Assembly: GCF_036492835.1 (NCBI RefSeq)
Contig: NZ_AP025314.1
Coordinates: forward strand, 3,576,010-3,640,009
Origin: Fulvitalea axinellae
Lineage (GTDB): Bacteria; Bacteroidota; Bacteroidia; Cytophagales; Cyclobacteriaceae
DNA length: 64,000 nt
Reading direction: 5' to 3'
Positions 34,756 through 43,738 of the stretch are shown here, one piece after another; the first letter of the stretch is position 1; each line of letters begins with the position of its first letter. Below the pieces are notes generated by a model. That model saw nothing but the letters and a program-made list of their open reading frames with translations. It was not told where the DNA came from and ran no database searches. The position numbers and the translations under genes were made by a program.

Positions 34756-35064
34756 ATAAATAAGGTTCTGATAACTGAAAAAGTAAGCTTGGCAGCCTGC
34801 TTATGTTCAAAATCGGGCATGCGGCCCTTTAGTCAAAACAGATCCAAATATAAGGCTTTAGAAAACAAACATGAAAAAATGAACAACAACCGCTGACTAT
34901 CTTCCTGTTTATATGCCAAAAAACATCATAGACTTATATATATAAACGAAAATGGACAAAACGAAAAAACCGAAGTTTAGAAAAAGGAAAAGGAGCCTCT
35001 CGGCTCCCATTTCCAACATTGACACGTAATGGTCGGCTATACTGTCTTTTGACTTTGGGAAAGC
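34756..35064 (-). other. Intergenic region with terminator of the HzsA-like gene
   Basis: 309 bp. At 34992-35007, GGAGCC pairs with GGCTCC around TCTC and is followed on the minus strand by a T-rich stretch, a probable terminator. The rest is AT-rich and empty. Confidence 0.6.
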
Positions 35065-38000
35065 TTATTTCGCCCCGTCTCCGTCAAATACTTTTTGTCC
35101 TGAGCGGATGGCCTCGCGGCTTTTCTCTTCCGCTTCCCTGAACTTCATATATTTCACCAAGCGCTTCATATGGGCTTCGCTCGGCTGGAAGCCTTTCATG
35201 TCGGCGCGTGGCACCCGCTGAAGTTGTTCGTAACCGGCTTTGATAATCGCTACGGCTTCGGCGTACTTGGCTTTGTTATCGCGGATACCGTCAAGACACG
35301 GACTGACTTCCGGACGCTCGAAACTGATCTGCGGTCCCGTTTTTCTGCGGAACGTTCCCAAAGACATCAAGTTTACGCCGGTAAGTTTCGACAGGCGCTT
35401 CACTTGGGCGTGCGTAAGCGGCGAACGGCCAACGGGGTTATCCGGATAAGCGCTTTCGAATCTTGGGTAATACGGTGCGTTAACGTCGAGCCATTCGTAA
35501 ATACGCTCTTTTTCCTCTTTGGTCAGCTTCACGCCGTAGTGGTCTCCCTCAATGGTTTTCACAAGCGGGCTTTTGTTCGCTCCCCAAGCGTAGGATCCCT
35601 GCAGAGCGGCTGGCCCCGCCCCTATTACTTTCACATAATTTTTCATGCGAAGCTCGATATACGAGGCGTTGAAGAACATGTTCTTGTCGGCGGCTAGGTT
35701 CAACACCTTTCCGGCGTCTTTTCCGAAATCGTGGCAACTGACGCAGTTCGCGGTGAAAATCGGCTGGATATCGCGCAGGAAGTGCATCGACTCCGGTTTT
35801 TCCCTGTCCCAAGTAGGTTTCAGCTGATTGGCCGGCTTACGCATAGCCATCGGCTTGGCCGAACCTATCGGCAACGGAGCCTGAAGGCGGTTTTCGTGAC
35901 AACCTACGCAACCTTGCGTTTCGCCCGGTTGCAGAGAGGTTCCGCTACGCATGGTCTGCACCATTCGCTTGTCTTTGTCCAGAAGCTGGAAGTAAACGAA
36001 CCTGTCGGCCGGAACCTCGAAGTAGGCCGATCCGTCTTCCTCCACATCCACTATACCCAGTACTCGCTTGTTCTCGAAGTTGTGCCAGTTCATAGCCGGA
36101 CGGTGTACGCCTTGGCCGTTCCAAGCCGGTCCGGTCCAGGCTTTCTTTTCCACAGACTCCACTACGCGGAGGTATTTGATCTCGCCGGGCTTCACATCGT
36201 CCATGTGCGTTCCTTCGTATACGTTCTGCACATAGAATTTGCCCGGAGTCTTGTCGTATTTTCGGTTTTCGGGAATAACGCGCTCGCGCTTTCTCTCCAT
36301 AACCACTGTCGGGTCAAAACACCCGAGTCCTTCCTCTTCGTACAGCAGGGTCTCATTCCCGTAAATATCGATTAGGAACAATCCCGTACGCTCGGTATTT
36401 TTGGTAACGGTTCGGGTACAGAGGAAATACTTATCGTCAAGCGGATAAGGGTCTTCGTAACGAGGGCGAACTTGCATAAACACATCCCACTTACCGTAAC
36501 CTTCGGTAGAGATCAGATCGCGGGCATAAGCCGGCCAAGTGCGGACAACGGGTTCTTTGCCTTCGAGTCCTTTAGAGCGGTCTATCAAAGCGAGCGCGCC
36601 CCAAGGCCTGTCGTGGCAAGAGCCGAGAATGGCCATCATCAACGACGAGTTCGGAATCGGCTTGGCGTCAATCACACCGCCCGGCGAGCTGGTGTTATTT
36701 CCCCAGTACAGTTTATGGTTTGTTCCGTCAGGGTTAACGGTCCAGAGTCCTTGTGCATCACCGAAGTTACGGTCAACATATTCCCAACGGTCGTAAAGGA
36801 TTCTTCCGTCAGGCAAAACCGTCGAGTGGCCTTCGAACAGCGTACTCTTTCCAAGTTGCGTAATGTTGGCTCCGTCGGCTTCCATGCGGTGCAAGTTGGC
36901 CATGATATGGACATTGCACATACAGTATTTCGGCTCACGGGTAGACGAGAATACGATTTTGTCATTCGGCAAGTAACATGGGTCGATATCCGAAACGCCC
37001 GGCGACTTTGTCAATTGCTTCATTCCCGTACCGTCCACGTTCATTTCGTATACGTGGTAATCGTCCTTAATGTCACGGCGCATCGAGAACAGGAATTTCT
37101 GACCGTCGTAATGAATGTCCGGATCACGCACAACGCCCGTTTCGGAAGCGATCAGGGTTTTCACGTTGCCGCCTTCGCCAAAACGGATAGACTTGATCGC
37201 CGAACCTCCGCGGAACTTTTCGGTATTGATTTCATCCGTCTGAAAAAGTGTTTCAGAGTTATGGTGGTCACGCAAATACTGCATGCGGGTGACAAACATC
37301 AAGGCGTTTTCGGCCAACACAGGGTGCGCCACCATCGCCTCCTTGGCTAAAGAAGCGAATTCCGCTTTAGCTTTAAGAGCTTTCTCCAAAACGCCGGGGT
37401 CTCCTTTGGCCAGTTCGTTTTTCAAAGACGAAAAAGTGTTCTTCGACGCCTGAATCCTGCGCAAAAAGTCTTCGCTTCCCGCATATCTCTCGCCGTACGC
37501 ACTTTTCAAGTTCGTAACGCTTCGCTCCAACGCTCCGAAGTCGTTATTGTCAAGAATCGCCAAAGCCTTTTTGAAACCGTCAACAGTTCCCAAAAATTCC
37601 AAAGCGGGTTTCAGCTTATCGTCGGCCAACTCAGCGCAACGCTCCCTGTACCACGCCCCCGCGGTTCCCGAATTGGCCAAGCTCTTGGCCAAAGCCGCTT
37701 TCAATGTCTTCGCGTCGGGATCGGCCAGCCACATCATGGCGTTTCCGGATCCCAAAGCCATACTCAGTGCGCCCATTCCTTCCGGATAGCGCTTCGCCAT
37801 GGCATTCCAATTGGTTTTGAGGCCTCTTTCGCCCACCAAAAAACTCACCTTTGTATTGGGCTTGGAACCATCATCCACACCCACAACGGCTTTCAGCTTT
37901 ACGTATTTTCCGCCAGTGGCAAAGGCCACTTCGCTGTGGGCATGCGCCAACAAACCGTTTTTTAGGCGTTCGCCCGCCAAGCTCAATGGCTTCCCTTCAA

Positions 38001-38391
38001 AGTTGACATTCCTCAACACCTTTCCCCAACCCGTCACTTCGCTTTCGATTTTCAGGTCCGTCAGCGATGTTTCCTTACCGGCCTTATCCACCAATACGGG
38101 CTCGCCCCATACCGCGTGGTCCCAACCGCTTCCGTTGCCTCCGTCCAAAGCCATCAGCCAAAGGGTGTCCACCCCCTCAATCCCGACCTCAATGTCAAGG
38201 CGCTCGCCTTTCGACAAGATTTTTGTAGAATAGGGGCTAAACCCGTCTCCTTTCGCCTGTTGCTTCCCCTGCTCCAGGATTGCGCCGATCCAGCCCGAAT
38301 CCGAGCTCCTCACCACCGACTTGTCACAAGACGTTACCGTAACCAGCAAAAGGCAAACGAAAAAAAGCCCCACACCAAAACGTTTTTTCAT
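35065..38391 (-). CDS. HzsA-like lipoprotein: NPCBM-like domain, TolB-type propeller and two c-type haem sites
   Basis: 1108 residues with lipoprotein signal (GVGLFFVCLLLVTVTSCD). Residues about 55-190 resemble an NPCBM carbohydrate-binding domain (LDIEVGIEGVDTLWLMALDGG, LKNGLLAHAHSEVAF). A helical part follows to about 370, then a TolB-like beta-propeller (KFLFSMRRDIKDDYHVYEMNVDGTGMKQLT, DIDPCYLPNDKIVFSS). The C-terminal part has two CxxCH motifs, CVGCH (about 828) and CVSCH (about 882), the latter in FLRDIQPIFTANCVSCHDFGKDAG. This plan matches HzsA-related proteins; true hydrazine synthase activity is not implied. Probable periplasmic redox protein. It has an excellent own promoter and is divergent from a GntR-type regulator. 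Confidence 0.85.
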   Translation of the reverse strand: MKKRFGVGLFFVCLLLVTVTSCDKSVVRSSDSGWIGAILEQGKQQAKGDGFSPYSTKILSKGERLDIEVGIEGVDTLWLMALDGGNGSGWDHAVWGEPVLVDKAGKETSLTDLKIESEVTGWGKVLRNVNFEGKPLSLAGERLKNGLLAHAHSEVAFATGGKYVKLKAVVGVDDGSKPNTKVSFLVGERGLKTNWNAMAKRYPEGMGALSMALGSGNAMMWLADPDAKTLKAALAKSLANSGTAGAWYRERCAELADDKLKPALEFLGTVDGFKKALAILDNNDFGALERSVTNLKSAYGERYAGSEDFLRRIQASKNTFSSLKNELAKGDPGVLEKALKAKAEFASLAKEAMVAHPVLAENALMFVTRMQYLRDHHNSETLFQTDEINTEKFRGGSAIKSIRFGEGGNVKTLIASETGVVRDPDIHYDGQKFLFSMRRDIKDDYHVYEMNVDGTGMKQLTKSPGVSDIDPCYLPNDKIVFSSTREPKYCMCNVHIMANLHRMEADGANITQLGKSTLFEGHSTVLPDGRILYDRWEYVDRNFGDAQGLWTVNPDGTNHKLYWGNNTSSPGGVIDAKPIPNSSLMMAILGSCHDRPWGALALIDRSKGLEGKEPVVRTWPAYARDLISTEGYGKWDVFMQVRPRYEDPYPLDDKYFLCTRTVTKNTERTGLFLIDIYGNETLLYEEEGLGCFDPTVVMERKRERVIPENRKYDKTPGKFYVQNVYEGTHMDDVKPGEIKYLRVVESVEKKAWTGPAWNGQGVHRPAMNWHNFENKRVLGIVDVEEDGSAYFEVPADRFVYFQLLDKDKRMVQTMRSGTSLQPGETQGCVGCHENRLQAPLPIGSAKPMAMRKPANQLKPTWDREKPESMHFLRDIQPIFTANCVSCHDFGKDAGKVLNLAADKNMFFNASYIELRMKNYVKVIGAGPAALQGSYAWGANKSPLVKTIEGDHYGVKLTKEEKERIYEWLDVNAPYYPRFESAYPDNPVGRSPLTHAQVKRLSKLTGVNLMSLGTFRRKTGPQISFERPEVSPCLDGIRDNKAKYAEAVAIIKAGYEQLQRVPRADMKGFQPSEAHMKRLVKYMKFREAEEKSREAIRSGQKVFDGDGAK

Positions 38392-38467
38392 AATCGAAGC
38401 GTTTTTCTATGTTTTGACAATGGAAATTATGCGCTGTCCGAAAAACCGGAAGCCTTATATGTTTGAA

Positions 38468-38497
38468 CAAATATACAATTTAAATCACAAATACCAA
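38468..38497 (-). promoter_or_regulatory. Promoter of the HzsA-like gene
   Basis: On the minus strand a TTG at 38497-38495 lies 19 bp before TATATTTG (38475-38468), a perfect Bacteroidota -33/-7 pair. The leader would be about 70 nt. Confidence 0.65.
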
Positions 38498-38579
38498 TCC
38501 ATCGGGCAAGGTATCGGGAAAATCACAAGGAAAGGCTTTCCTCTGTCAACCAGAATCAGTCATTCTAAACAAAAAAGTG

Positions 38580-38587
38580 TATTTTTG
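38580..38587 (+). promoter_or_regulatory. -7 element of the GntR regulator gene
   Basis: TATTTTTG matches TAnnTTTG. It lies 50 bp before ATG 38638. No clear -33 element. Confidence 0.45.
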
Positions 38588-38637
38588 TCCTTGGCCTAAG
38601 CTTTTAAGTTTTCACGCCCACTCTTTTTCCCTAAAAA

Positions 38638-39369
38638 ATGGAATTAAAAATAGACCATAACAGCCCGGTACCCTTGCATGCGCAAGCCGAGGCGCTTTTG
38701 AAGGAGCTTATTATCCAAGACGAATACCAGAAGGAAGGACGCCTTTTGCCTAACGAGGTAGACTTGGCCAAAAGACTGGGGATATCGCGCAACACACTGA
38801 GGCAGGCCATCAACAAGCTGGTGTTCGAAGGTCTGTTGTCCAGAAAAAAAGGCGTGGGTACGCGCGTTATCAAAAAACAGCTTTCCACCCAATTGGAAAA
38901 CTGGACTAGCTTCCGCAACGAAATGAAGCGTTTGGGCAAAGAGGTGGTTGAGTTCGAGATTTTGGCCGATCAGGTTAAAGCCGACAAGGACGTGGCCAAT
39001 AAGCTCCGCATAGAACCCGGCACTACGGTAACCCGCCTTTCCAAAGTCCGCGGCACGGACGAAGGGCCTATCGTTTGGTTTGTTTCCTATTTCCATCCCC
39101 GCGTAGGCCTAACGGGCGAAGAGGATTTTACTAGACCTCTTTACGAGATCCTTGAACAAGATTGCTCAACCGTGCCGTCGCTTTCCCGCGAGGAACTCCA
39201 AGCCGATTTGGCGGACCAAAACTTAGCCGAAAAACTCAAGATCAAGAATGGCGACGCCATCCTCACCCGAAAAAGGGAAGTCTATGATCCGGGCAACAGG
39301 CCGATCGAGTACAATATCTGCTATTATAGAGGAGACAAATTCGTTTATACAATCGATATTCACCGTTAA
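38638..39369 (+). CDS. GntR family transcriptional regulator (HutC/UTRA subfamily)
   Basis: 243 residues. The N-terminal winged helix shows the GntR pattern PVPLHAQAEALLKELI, GRLLPNEVDLAKRLGISRNTLRQAINKLVFEGLLSRKKGVGTRV. Residues about 95-240 form a UTRA ligand-binding domain (VTRLSKVRGTDEGPIVWFVSYF, DLADQNLAEKLKIKNGDAILTRKREVYD, PIEYNICYYRGDKFVYTIDI). Such regulators usually sense small sugars, amino acids or phosphonates and act as repressors. It is divergent from the HzsA-like gene across 246 bp, which is the most likely target in view. Strong terminator follows. Confidence 0.93.
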   Translation: MELKIDHNSPVPLHAQAEALLKELIIQDEYQKEGRLLPNEVDLAKRLGISRNTLRQAINKLVFEGLLSRKKGVGTRVIKKQLSTQLENWTSFRNEMKRLGKEVVEFEILADQVKADKDVANKLRIEPGTTVTRLSKVRGTDEGPIVWFVSYFHPRVGLTGEEDFTRPLYEILEQDCSTVPSLSREELQADLADQNLAEKLKIKNGDAILTRKREVYDPGNRPIEYNICYYRGDKFVYTIDIHR

Positions 39370-39385
39370 CCGATGTCCATATCGG

Positions 39386-39424
39386 AAAAAAGCCCGGACG
39401 CTACTCTGCGCCCGGGCTTTTTTG
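39386..39424. terminator. Bidirectional terminator between GntR regulator and msrA
   Basis: AAAAAGCCCGG (39387-39397) pairs with CCGGGCTTTTT (39412-39422), with flanking A and T runs on the two strands. Confidence 0.9.
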
Positions 39425-39445
39425 TTTTACCTCTCAGGTTTATCC

Positions 39446-40066
39446 TTAGTCTTTCAGCTTGTCTGAAAACACTTTTCTGAGCTTTTCTAATTTGGGTTTG
39501 ATTACCACTTGGCAATAGCCCGCATCCTTGTTGTTATCATAATAATCTTGGTGGTAATTCTCGGCCGGATAATAATCGCCCAACGCGGTTATTTCCGTCA
39601 CAACAGGCTTCCCAAAGACGTCTTTCTCGTTCAGCTCGTTTTTAAACTTCTCCGCTTCCCGCTTTTGCTCTTCCGACGTATAAAACACGGCCGAACGATA
39701 CTGCGTCCCTTTATCGGCCCCTTGCCTGTTCAATGTCGTAGGGTCATGCGTTGACCAAAAGACCTGAAGCAAATCGGCGAAGCTCACTTGTCCGGGATCA
39801 AACACCACCTTGGCCACCTCGGCGTGCCCCGTCAGTCCTGTACAGATCTGGCGGTACGTTGGGTTTTTGACCCCGCCACCCGTATACCCCGCTTCCACGG
39901 ACTCTACGCCTTTCAATTCTTGGAAAACAGCCTCCACACACCAAAAGCACCCGGCACCGAATACGGCAACCTCTTTTCCTTTATCAGTTTCCATTGAACC
40001 AACTTTCGCATATCCGCTACCTTTCAACAACAGAAAGGACAGCGTCAGTAAAACAAATCTTATCAT
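39446..40066 (-). CDS. msrA: Exported peptide methionine-S-sulfoxide reductase
   Basis: About 206 residues from ATG 40066, chosen because it opens a signal peptide (IRFVLLTLSFLLLKGSGYA); the frame extends 30 codons further without homology. The catalytic motif GAGCFWCVEAVF holds the reactive Cys. Conserved family blocks are VEAGYTGG, NPTYRQICTGLTGHAEVAKVVFDP, FWSTHDPTTLNRQGADKGTQYRSAVF and YHQDYYDNN. A resolving Cys occurs near the C-terminus (GYCQVVI). It reduces (S)-methionine sulfoxide in proteins, here in the periplasm. Isolated gene sharing a terminator with the GntR gene. Confidence 0.95.
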   Translation of the reverse strand: MIRFVLLTLSFLLLKGSGYAKVGSMETDKGKEVAVFGAGCFWCVEAVFQELKGVESVEAGYTGGGVKNPTYRQICTGLTGHAEVAKVVFDPGQVSFADLLQVFWSTHDPTTLNRQGADKGTQYRSAVFYTSEEQKREAEKFKNELNEKDVFGKPVVTEITALGDYYPAENYHQDYYDNNKDAGYCQVVIKPKLEKLRKVFSDKLKD

Positions 40067-40273
40067 ATCTATAAAGTATTCTCTATCTCTACGGACAAAA
40101 CGCCGGAGGGTTATCATTTCTTGTTCTTTCCGCCAACCGATCGCTTCGCTTCGCAATGGGAATTCTCAGGCTAATACCGTAATTTTAAGTTTTCCGACAT
40201 AGGAACAATACCCTTCCGGAAACAATCTAGCGAACTAACGGCCGGAAATATTCCAGCCCAAGCCATATGGAAT

Positions 40274-41314
40274 ATGCGTGAGGATTATCTCAGCGGCGAC
40301 GGGGAAAACCTCTCTTCTGCCGAACAGGAAATAGAAAAAGCACTGCGCCCCCTGTCGTTTGACGACTTTACGGGACAGGAAAAGGTATTGGAGAACCTGA
40401 AAATCTTTGTCGCCGCGGCCAAGCGCCGGCAAGAGCCTCTGGACCATGTGCTTTTGCACGGCCCTCCGGGTTTGGGCAAAACCACCCTTTCCAATATCGT
40501 GGCAAACGAACTGGAGGCGGAAATAAAGATCACCTCGGGCCCGGTACTCGACAAACCCGGCGATTTGGCAGGACTGCTGACCAATCTGGAGGCCAACGAC
40601 GTACTCTTTATCGACGAGATACACCGACTCAATCCCGTAGTGGAAGAGTATCTGTATTCGGCTATGGAAGATTACAAAATCGACATTATGCTCGATTCAG
40701 GCCCGAACGCCCGTACGGTACAGATAGGCCTGAGTCCGTTTACATTAATCGGCGCCACGACACGTTCCGGATTACTTACCGCTCCGCTCAGGGCGCGTTT
40801 CGGCATCAACGCCAGATTGGAATATTATGACGCCGAAATACTCTCGGGAATCGTGGAAAGAGCCTGTGGCATACTCGGAACTCCCGTAGACAAAGACGCC
40901 GCTTACGAAATAGCCAGAAGGAGCCGAGGCACACCACGTATCGCCAACAACCTTCTTCGGCGTACCCGCGACTTCGCCGAAATCAAAGGCGACGGGAGAA
41001 TCAACCAAGCGATAGCTGAAATGGCTCTCAGCGCCTTGGACGTGGACCACAATGGGCTTGACGAGATGGACAACCGCATTCTGTCCACCATTATCCTCAA
41101 ATTCAAAGGCGGGCCTGTCGGGCTTTCGACCATTGCCACGGCATGCGGTGAGGAAGCCGAAACGATCGAGGAAGTTTACGAACCGTTCTTGATAAAGGAG
41201 GGATACATAAAACGCACCGCCAGAGGAAGGGAAGCTACGCAAGCGGCATACGAACACCTCAACGTTTCGCCACCGAACACCGGCACTCAGGCCACGCTAT
41301 TCGGCGATTGGTAA
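40274..41314 (+). CDS. ruvB: Holliday junction branch migration helicase RuvB
   Basis: 346 residues, full length. With RuvA and RuvC it moves and resolves Holliday junctions in recombination. LRPLSFDDFTGQEKVLENL, Walker A GPPGLGKTTLSNI, Walker B DVLFIDEIHRLNPVVEEYLY, sensor TLIGATTRSG and the arginine finger region APLRARFG are all present. The C-terminal winged helix (GPVGLSTIATACGEEAETIEEVYEPFLI) ends in the usual TxARGR motif. Single gene with terminator downstream. Confidence 0.98.
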   Translation: MREDYLSGDGENLSSAEQEIEKALRPLSFDDFTGQEKVLENLKIFVAAAKRRQEPLDHVLLHGPPGLGKTTLSNIVANELEAEIKITSGPVLDKPGDLAGLLTNLEANDVLFIDEIHRLNPVVEEYLYSAMEDYKIDIMLDSGPNARTVQIGLSPFTLIGATTRSGLLTAPLRARFGINARLEYYDAEILSGIVERACGILGTPVDKDAAYEIARRSRGTPRIANNLLRRTRDFAEIKGDGRINQAIAEMALSALDVDHNGLDEMDNRILSTIILKFKGGPVGLSTIATACGEEAETIEEVYEPFLIKEGYIKRTARGREATQAAYEHLNVSPPNTGTQATLFGDW

Positions 41315-41339
41315 ACGAAAAAAACTGATATACAAAAAA

Positions 41340-41372
41340 AGGCTGCCCTCAGGGTAGCCTTGCTTGTTTTAG
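41340..41372 (+). terminator. Terminator of ruvB
   Basis: AGGCTGCCC (41340-41348) pairs with GGGTAGCCT (41352-41360) around TCA, followed by a T-rich run. Confidence 0.8.
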
Positions 41373-41391
41373 GTAGTGGTGTGCGAACAGC

Positions 41392-41520
41392 TTAGTGCTC
41401 GGTCTTCTTTTTATTGCCGTAGAATACGTCCAAGACCATCAAAGCCTTAACGAATCCGACCAGAATACAGAAAATCCAGATAAAGGTGTTCGCGCCTTCG
41501 CCAATCGGTGCTTCCAACAT
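41392..41520 (-). CDS. Very small membrane protein (42 residues)
   Basis: ATG 41520 to TAA 41394-41392 encodes 42 residues: an acidic start (LEAPIGEGA), one membrane helix (NTFIWIFCILVGFVKALMVLDV) and a Lys-rich tail (FYGNKKKTEH), the orientation expected for a single-span inner-membrane peptide. A perfect -7 element (TAGTTTTG) lies 24 bp upstream of the ATG. GC content is like that of real genes although the surroundings are AT-rich. Function unknown. Confidence 0.6.
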   Translation of the reverse strand: MLEAPIGEGANTFIWIFCILVGFVKALMVLDVFYGNKKKTEH

Positions 41521-41543
41521 AGCTTTTTCTTTTTTTGTACGAC

Positions 41544-41551
41544 CAAAACTA
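41544..41551 (-). promoter_or_regulatory. -7 element of the 42-residue membrane protein gene
   Basis: TAGTTTTG on the minus strand matches TAnnTTTG and lies at a suitable distance from ATG 41520. Confidence 0.45.
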
Positions 41552-41724
41552 AGAAATAAGCAAGATTATGGAAAGGAAAGCACAAAAAACATAATTAAAG
41601 ACCGTGTCGCCTTATTTTTTATATCGCTAAAAAATCTGTCTGGAAGGATACACCTTTGGGGCGCAACTTTTTTACGCCCCATGGTTTTGTCACAATGTTT
41701 TTTTAATTCGCTTAGGCACTAGTT

Positions 41725-41910
41725 TCAAGAAAAATACCGATGCAAAATCGGTCCGTGCGCTTGGCTTTGCCCAAATTCGACAAAGCACCAACTTCTCAGC
41801 TCCTCTCTCTCTCCTGGCACCAAAATCCCGATAGCTTTTCTCAACTCTTTCTCAAAAAGAGCGATGTCAAAGCTAACCTTTGTAAGGATAGTTTTACAGT
41901 ACTTTAGCAT
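41725..41910 (-). CDS. Small conserved-looking protein (61 residues)
   Basis: ATG 41910 opens a 61-residue frame: LKYCKTILTKVSFDIALFEKELRKAIG, then VPGEREELRSWCFVEFG. The pattern of a Cys-Lys start, a Phe-Glu-Lys-Glu-Leu helix and a Trp-Cys end resembles short hypothetical proteins that I have seen in Cytophagales, but I cannot name a family. Composition is typical of a folded small protein, not of a random frame. Transcribed toward the 42-residue gene, on the same strand, with 204 bp between them. Confidence 0.55.
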   Translation of the reverse strand: MLKYCKTILTKVSFDIALFEKELRKAIGILVPGEREELRSWCFVEFGQSQAHGPILHRYFS

Positions 41911-42165
41911 GTCAAAGAAATTTTTTATCACCCATCAAGATATACGCAAGCCCCAATTAAAAGTTGCTTTCAAAATATGAAATTGCCACTATTTCCAAGC
42001 TTCAACCAATACGATGTAAACACCTGAAAAAAGCGGAAAACTTTAACATTTTTTTAGACCTTCAGGCCGTCGCTAGCTTGCCCGAGTCATCAAAAATGTT
42101 TATTTATGCCCACAATGGACTACATAGACACTAACGATTCAAAATTTATATTTAAAGCGTCGCGG

Positions 42166-43602
42166 ATGAGATATTTGGGTATTTGCCTTCTGTTTCTTTT
42201 TTCGTTTGCCGGCCCCTCTTGGGCTCAGGACATCCATCTGGAATTGGGACCAAGCGAAATCGCCCAAAACCAGGCTTTCTATATCACTATTGTCGTGAAG
42301 AACGGCCAAATGAAATCTTACGGAACTTTTCCGGAGATCGACGGATTCACAAAGAGAGGCGCCTCCTCTTCCACCTCGACAAACATCATGAACGGGCAGA
42401 TGAGCGTTAGCCATAGCATCCAGCAAAGTTATCTCCCCGAAAAGCAAGGAACCTTTACGCTTAAGCCATTCTCGATAAACGTAAACGGGAAAAAAATCAG
42501 TTCGCAGGGCAAGACTATCAAAGTAGGCCCGCCTATCCAACGCCAAAGACGACGCAGAAGCTTCTTTGATCCTTTCGGGTTTGACGACCCGTTCCGTGAA
42601 CCCGAACCGCAGGAATACATTGAAGTAAAAACAGACGCTTTCATCGCCATAACACCCTCTAAAACTGAAATTTACGAAGGAGAAGGCGTTAATTTGGCCT
42701 TGGAATTCTATGTCGCCGACAGTGGCCCGATGCCGTTTAGATTATATAAAATCAACGAACAGCTATCGGAAATAATCAAGGCGATAAAGCCTAACAACGC
42801 TTGGGAAGAAAACTTTAACTTGCAAAACCCTAAAGGCGAGCCGGTTCAGGTTGGCAAAAAACGTTTTATACGGTACAGGCTTTTCCAAGCGACCTATTTC
42901 CCTCTCAACGACGAAGACATTGAGATCCCGTCAGTGCCGTTGACCATGAGCAAACTTAAGTTTGCCCGTCGTAGAACATTCGGAATCCAAAGCCAAAAAT
43001 CGGATCTGAAAACATTCCATACCAAGGCGAAAACTATCAAAGTAAAACCGCTTCCGCCATATCCCGGCGATGAAGCAGTGGCTGTCGGCCAATACCGTCT
43101 CAACGAAAAAATAGGCAAAAAGAAGTTGCAGACCGGGGAAAGCACAAGCTTCGGATTTTCGATTTCTGGCAAAGGAAACATCGCGGCGATCACTCCCCCA
43201 AACATTCCGGAAACGGACTCTTTGAACGTTTTTCCGCCCGAAATCTCGGAAAATATTAAGCGTAACAACAGTTCGGTATACGGATACAAATCGTTCAACT
43301 ATTACATAGTGGCCGAGGACCCCGGAACGTATGATCTTTCCAAGAAATTCCAATGGGTATATTTTGATCCGATCAGGGAAAAATACGATACACTCAGTCC
43401 CCGAATCACGTTGCATGTAAAGGGTGAAAGCCTGTCGCCGAAGAAGACGCTTACGGACAGTGAAACCGATTTGCAGGATATGGCCATGAACGCCAACAAT
43501 CGGCTCAAAGACCGCAACAGGACGGATTATTTCCTCTGGTTTATGAATATCGCTCTTTTACTCGTGATAGCCTTTACAATTGGGTTTGTCATGAGAAAAT
43601 AA
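42166..43602 (+). CDS. batD: BatD family protein (aerotolerance-related)
   Basis: About 478 residues from ATG 42166, where RYLGICLLFLFSFAGPSWA forms a signal peptide with predicted cleavage before QDIHL; an in-frame ATG at 42106 or 42115 would bury it. The family pattern is seen in LGPSEIAQNQAFYITIVVKNGQ, AFIAITPSKTEIYEGEGVNLALEFYV and KKLQTGESTSFGFSISGKGNIAAI. A C-terminal membrane anchor (FLWFMNIALLLVIAFTIGFVM) follows. BatD proteins belong to the MoxR-Bat locus in many Bacteroidota; here no moxR, batA or batB is adjacent, so it is an orphan copy. Confidence 0.85.
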   Translation: MRYLGICLLFLFSFAGPSWAQDIHLELGPSEIAQNQAFYITIVVKNGQMKSYGTFPEIDGFTKRGASSSTSTNIMNGQMSVSHSIQQSYLPEKQGTFTLKPFSINVNGKKISSQGKTIKVGPPIQRQRRRRSFFDPFGFDDPFREPEPQEYIEVKTDAFIAITPSKTEIYEGEGVNLALEFYVADSGPMPFRLYKINEQLSEIIKAIKPNNAWEENFNLQNPKGEPVQVGKKRFIRYRLFQATYFPLNDEDIEIPSVPLTMSKLKFARRRTFGIQSQKSDLKTFHTKAKTIKVKPLPPYPGDEAVAVGQYRLNEKIGKKKLQTGESTSFGFSISGKGNIAAITPPNIPETDSLNVFPPEISENIKRNNSSVYGYKSFNYYIVAEDPGTYDLSKKFQWVYFDPIREKYDTLSPRITLHVKGESLSPKKTLTDSETDLQDMAMNANNRLKDRNRTDYFLWFMNIALLLVIAFTIGFVMRK

Positions 43603-43617
43603 GACGGAACGACTACC

Positions 43618-43676
43618 AACGCCGGGCTTTATGCGGAACACGGATGCGCTTCTGAAGCTCGGCGTTCTTTTTTTAA
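43618..43676 (+). terminator. Terminator of the BatD gene
   Basis: AACGCCG (43618-43624) pairs with CGGCGTT (43660-43666) across a long loop, followed by eight Ts. Confidence 0.65.
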
Positions 43677-43738
43677 TCCCCACTAAACCTTAATTTTACG
43701 GCAATCGCACTTTTTCGAAACTTTATTCGCATTGCCAA

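Noticed and set aside
36900..36935. Third haem motif candidate CMCNVH in the HzsA-like protein
   Set aside because: Spacing is not CxxCH; only CVGCH and CVSCH qualify.
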